NCBI GenBank assembly: GCA_026193435.1
Contig: JAPHUN010000097.1
Span: forward strand, 1 to 7,965
Length of the DNA stretch: 7,965 nucleotides
Direction of reading: 5' to 3'
Source of the DNA: Chlorobium sp.
Lineage (GTDB): Bacteria; Bacteroidota; Chlorobiia; Chlorobiales; Chlorobiaceae
Position numbers and translations under genes: made by a program. Positions 5,849 through 7,965 of this stretch are shown here, one piece after another. The notes under the pieces were generated by a model. The model searched no databases. It saw nothing but the letters and a program-made list of their open reading frames with translations, and had not been told where the DNA came from. Every line of letters begins with the position of its first letter. The first letter of the stretch is position 1.

Positions 5849-7552
5849 ATGAAGCCATTTGATATAGTTGTTGTCGGCGGCGGTGGTTCCGGGTTGTATG
5901 CAGCCATGGAAGCAATGAAGACCAACCCGTCGCTCAATATTGCTGTGTTGGCAAAAGTCTATCCCAACCGTTCACATACATCCGCCGCTCAGGGGGGCGC
6001 GAATGCTGCTCTTGCAAACAAGGCAAAGGACGATACGGTTGATATGCATATTTTCGACACGATCAAGGGCAGCGACTATCTCGCTGATCAGGATGCGGTC
6101 GAAGTGTTGTGTTCAGAAGCGCCGAAGATTATCAGAGAGCTTGATAACATCGGCACCCCATGGTCGAGAATGGATGATAAAACCATTGCGCAGCGTCCTT
6201 TCGGCGGTGCAGGAAGACCCAGGTGCTGTTTCTGCGCGGACAAGACCGGGCACACGATCCTGCAAAGTCTCTATGAGCAGTGTCTTCAGAAAGGTGTGTT
6301 TTTCTTCAATGAATACTTTGTGCTGAGCCTGTCCACCGATGGCAGCAAGTTAAAAGGGCTTATCGCAATGAACATGCGCACCGGTAAAATTGAGGCTTTT
6401 CGTGCAAGGACGGTAATTCTGGCAACCGGAGGTTACGCGAAAATGTACTGGAACCGTTCCAGTAACGCTGCCGGTAACACAGGAGACGGTCAGGCAATTG
6501 CCTATCGCGCAGGTATTCCCCTGAAGGATATGGAGTTTGTTCAGTTCCACCCGACCGGTCTCAGAAAAAGCGGTCTTCTGGTGACTGAAGGTGCCCGTGG
6601 CGAAGGCGGTTACCTTGTCAACAACAAGGGCGATCGTTTCATGAGCACGTATGCGCCCGAAAAAATGGAGTTAGGCCCAAGGGATCTTGTCGCCCGTTCA
6701 ATCGAGACAGAAATTCTTGAAGGCAGGGGATTTGACAGTCCTGCAGGGCCATACATGCATCTTGACCTCAGACACCTTGGTGAGGACCTTATCAAGCTGC
6801 GCCTTCCTCAGATTCGTGAGATGTCAATGTATTTTGAGGGAGTCGACCCGATAAACGAGCCGATACCGATCAGACCTACAGCCCACTACTCCATGGGCGG
6901 AATCGATACGGATATTGCGGGACGTACGGTTATGGATGGCGTCTATGCTGCCGGAGAAGCCGGGTGTGTATCGGTTCACGGAGCGAACCGTCTTGGCGGC
7001 AACTCTCTTCTCGATATCCTTGTCTTCGGGAGAATTGCCGGCCATACCGCAGCCGAAGAGGCTGGTAAGTTCGAGCCGGAAGAGATCTCCGAAGCAGAGA
7101 TTAAAGCGACAGAGGAGGAACTCAGAGAGTATATGAAGCCGACCGGACATTATGAGCGTTACGGGGCTCTGCGTGAAGAGCTTGGTCACACTCTTGGCGA
7201 AAACGTCGGTATTTTCCGAGAAGCTTCAAAAATTCAGAAAGGAATTTCTGACATAAGAGATTTGAAAGAGCGATTCAGGCATGTTCGCGTTTTTGATACC
7301 AGTGACGTTTTCAATACGAACCTGATGCAGGTTCTCGAACTGAGAAATATGCTTGATCTGGCTGAAACGGTTGCCACAGGAGCCTATGCCAGGGAGGAGA
7401 GCCGTGGTTCTCATACCCGCACGGATTTCCCGACGCGCGATGATGAGAAGTGGCACAAACATACGACCTACACCTATGTGGACGGTAAACCGCAGATCGG
7501 CGAAAAACCGGTAACAATGGGTAAGCATGAGTTACAGGAAAGAACTTATTAA
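5849..7552 (+). CDS. sdhA: Succinate dehydrogenase / fumarate reductase flavoprotein subunit
   Basis: SdhA carries FAD and interconverts succinate and fumarate. The 567 residues are full length. The N-terminus has the dinucleotide fold VVVGGGGSGLYAAMEA (7-22) and NRSHTSAAQGG (40-50), whose His43 is the expected covalent FAD ligand. Active-site residues are in place: FHPTG (His234), EGARGEGG (Glu247, Arg250), LGPRD (Arg278), AHYSMGG (His346) and HGANRLGGNSLLD (Arg381, Ser386). The C-terminal domain has the conserved GAYAREESRGSHTRTDFP (511-528). There is no twin-arginine signal, so the subunit faces the cytoplasm. AAGGAG at 5833-5838, ten bases upstream, supports the start. sdhB follows after 125 nt. 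No anchor gene precedes sdhA. An oddity is RCCFC at 125-129, where many homologues have Ala- or Thr-rich sequence. In a green sulfur bacterium it would run as fumarate reductase in the reductive TCA cycle; direction cannot be told from sequence. Confidence 0.97.
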   Translation: MKPFDIVVVGGGGSGLYAAMEAMKTNPSLNIAVLAKVYPNRSHTSAAQGGANAALANKAKDDTVDMHIFDTIKGSDYLADQDAVEVLCSEAPKIIRELDNIGTPWSRMDDKTIAQRPFGGAGRPRCCFCADKTGHTILQSLYEQCLQKGVFFFNEYFVLSLSTDGSKLKGLIAMNMRTGKIEAFRARTVILATGGYAKMYWNRSSNAAGNTGDGQAIAYRAGIPLKDMEFVQFHPTGLRKSGLLVTEGARGEGGYLVNNKGDRFMSTYAPEKMELGPRDLVARSIETEILEGRGFDSPAGPYMHLDLRHLGEDLIKLRLPQIREMSMYFEGVDPINEPIPIRPTAHYSMGGIDTDIAGRTVMDGVYAAGEAGCVSVHGANRLGGNSLLDILVFGRIAGHTAAEEAGKFEPEEISEAEIKATEEELREYMKPTGHYERYGALREELGHTLGENVGIFREASKIQKGISDIRDLKERFRHVRVFDTSDVFNTNLMQVLELRNMLDLAETVATGAYAREESRGSHTRTDFPTRDDEKWHKHTTYTYVDGKPQIGEKPVTMGKHELQERTY

Positions 7553-7677
7553 CTTTTCGAGTAACGGGTGACAGCTCGGTATTTCGAGGTATGGAGTGGC
7601 AGGCTTCTTCAGCCGTTGTTTCCCCGTGCCGGCAGGATCGTCACTCAACTTGGATAACATTCAGCAGGACGAGAGTT

Positions 7678-7965
7678 ATGGCAGAGCATAAAGAAGGAAT
7701 GAGGGATATAACCTTCAGGATAAACCGGTTTAACCCTCAGGTAGACAACAAGCCCTACTTTGACGATTACACCATTCCGGTTGAAAAAGGCATCACCGTT
7801 CTCAGGGCACTGAACTATATCAAGGAACATGTCGATGCAACCGTGAGCTTCAGGGCGTTCTGCCAGGCGGGTATTTGCGGTTCGTGCGGTATGAGGATTA
7901 ACGGAATTTCAAAACTTGCCTGTACGACCCAGGTGTGGGACGAGCTGGAAAGATGCAAGGTGGAA
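7678..7965 (+). CDS. sdhB: Succinate dehydrogenase / fumarate reductase iron-sulfur subunit, 3' part beyond window
   Basis: The first 96 codons are visible and the frame runs off the right edge. They begin with ITFRINRFNPQVDNKPYFDDY (11-31), similar to the start of other SdhB proteins, and contain the plant-type ferredoxin motif with Cys62, Cys67, Cys70 and Cys82 (CQAGICGSC then LAC) that holds the [2Fe-2S] cluster. All four ligands are Cys, whereas E. coli SdhB has Asp at the third position. The C-terminal domain with the other two clusters lies outside. SdhB passes electrons between the flavin of SdhA and the membrane quinone site. AGGA at 7666-7669, eight bases before the ATG, supports this start; an in-frame ATG at 7591 would add 29 residues but lacks a well-placed ribosome binding site and family similarity. 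Confidence 0.95.
   Translation, partial: MAEHKEGMRDITFRINRFNPQVDNKPYFDDYTIPVEKGITVLRALNYIKEHVDATVSFRAFCQAGICGSCGMRINGISKLACTTQVWDELERCKVE

Overview
The window reads as ordinary chromosomal DNA from a green sulfur bacterium (Chlorobiota: Chlorobium, Prosthecochloris or a relative). This placement rests on the style of the proteins, a base composition that looks near-even, and intergenic junk of a type I associate with that group. It is an inference without a database search. All genes lie on the + strand.

Left block (1-3655): the C-terminal five-sixths of an RND efflux pump of the proton-driven AcrB type. It is followed closely by a small protein of unknown function whose pattern suggests a PII-like or ferredoxin-like fold, then by a metallo-beta-lactamase-fold hydrolase of the glyoxalase II/ETHE1-like kind. 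Gaps of 30 and 4 nt suggest one transcription unit whose promoter and N-terminal coding part lie outside the window.

Middle block (3656-5271): mostly non-coding. It holds a palindromic dispersed-repeat element, two direct copies of a repeat of about 127-129 bp spaced 1.14 kb apart, and between them a toxin-antitoxin pair, higB-higA. The pair has a plausible own promoter with an inverted repeat over the expected transcription start. This is the accessory part of the window and looks like a small island of mobile or selfish DNA.

Right block (5272-7965): a stand-alone two-CBS-domain protein with its own promoter and a terminator-like hairpin, then sdhA (complete flavoprotein) and the first 96 codons of sdhB (the [2Fe-2S] domain) of a succinate dehydrogenase/fumarate reductase. 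No membrane-anchor gene lies upstream of sdhA, so the anchor is expected beyond the right edge. In green sulfur bacteria this enzyme would act as fumarate reductase in the reductive TCA cycle.

I found no clear new defence or mobile system. The points most worth checking are the repeat-flanked higBA module, the small CxC protein coupled to the efflux pump and hydrolase, and the Cys-rich motif in SdhA together with the gene order of the SDH locus.
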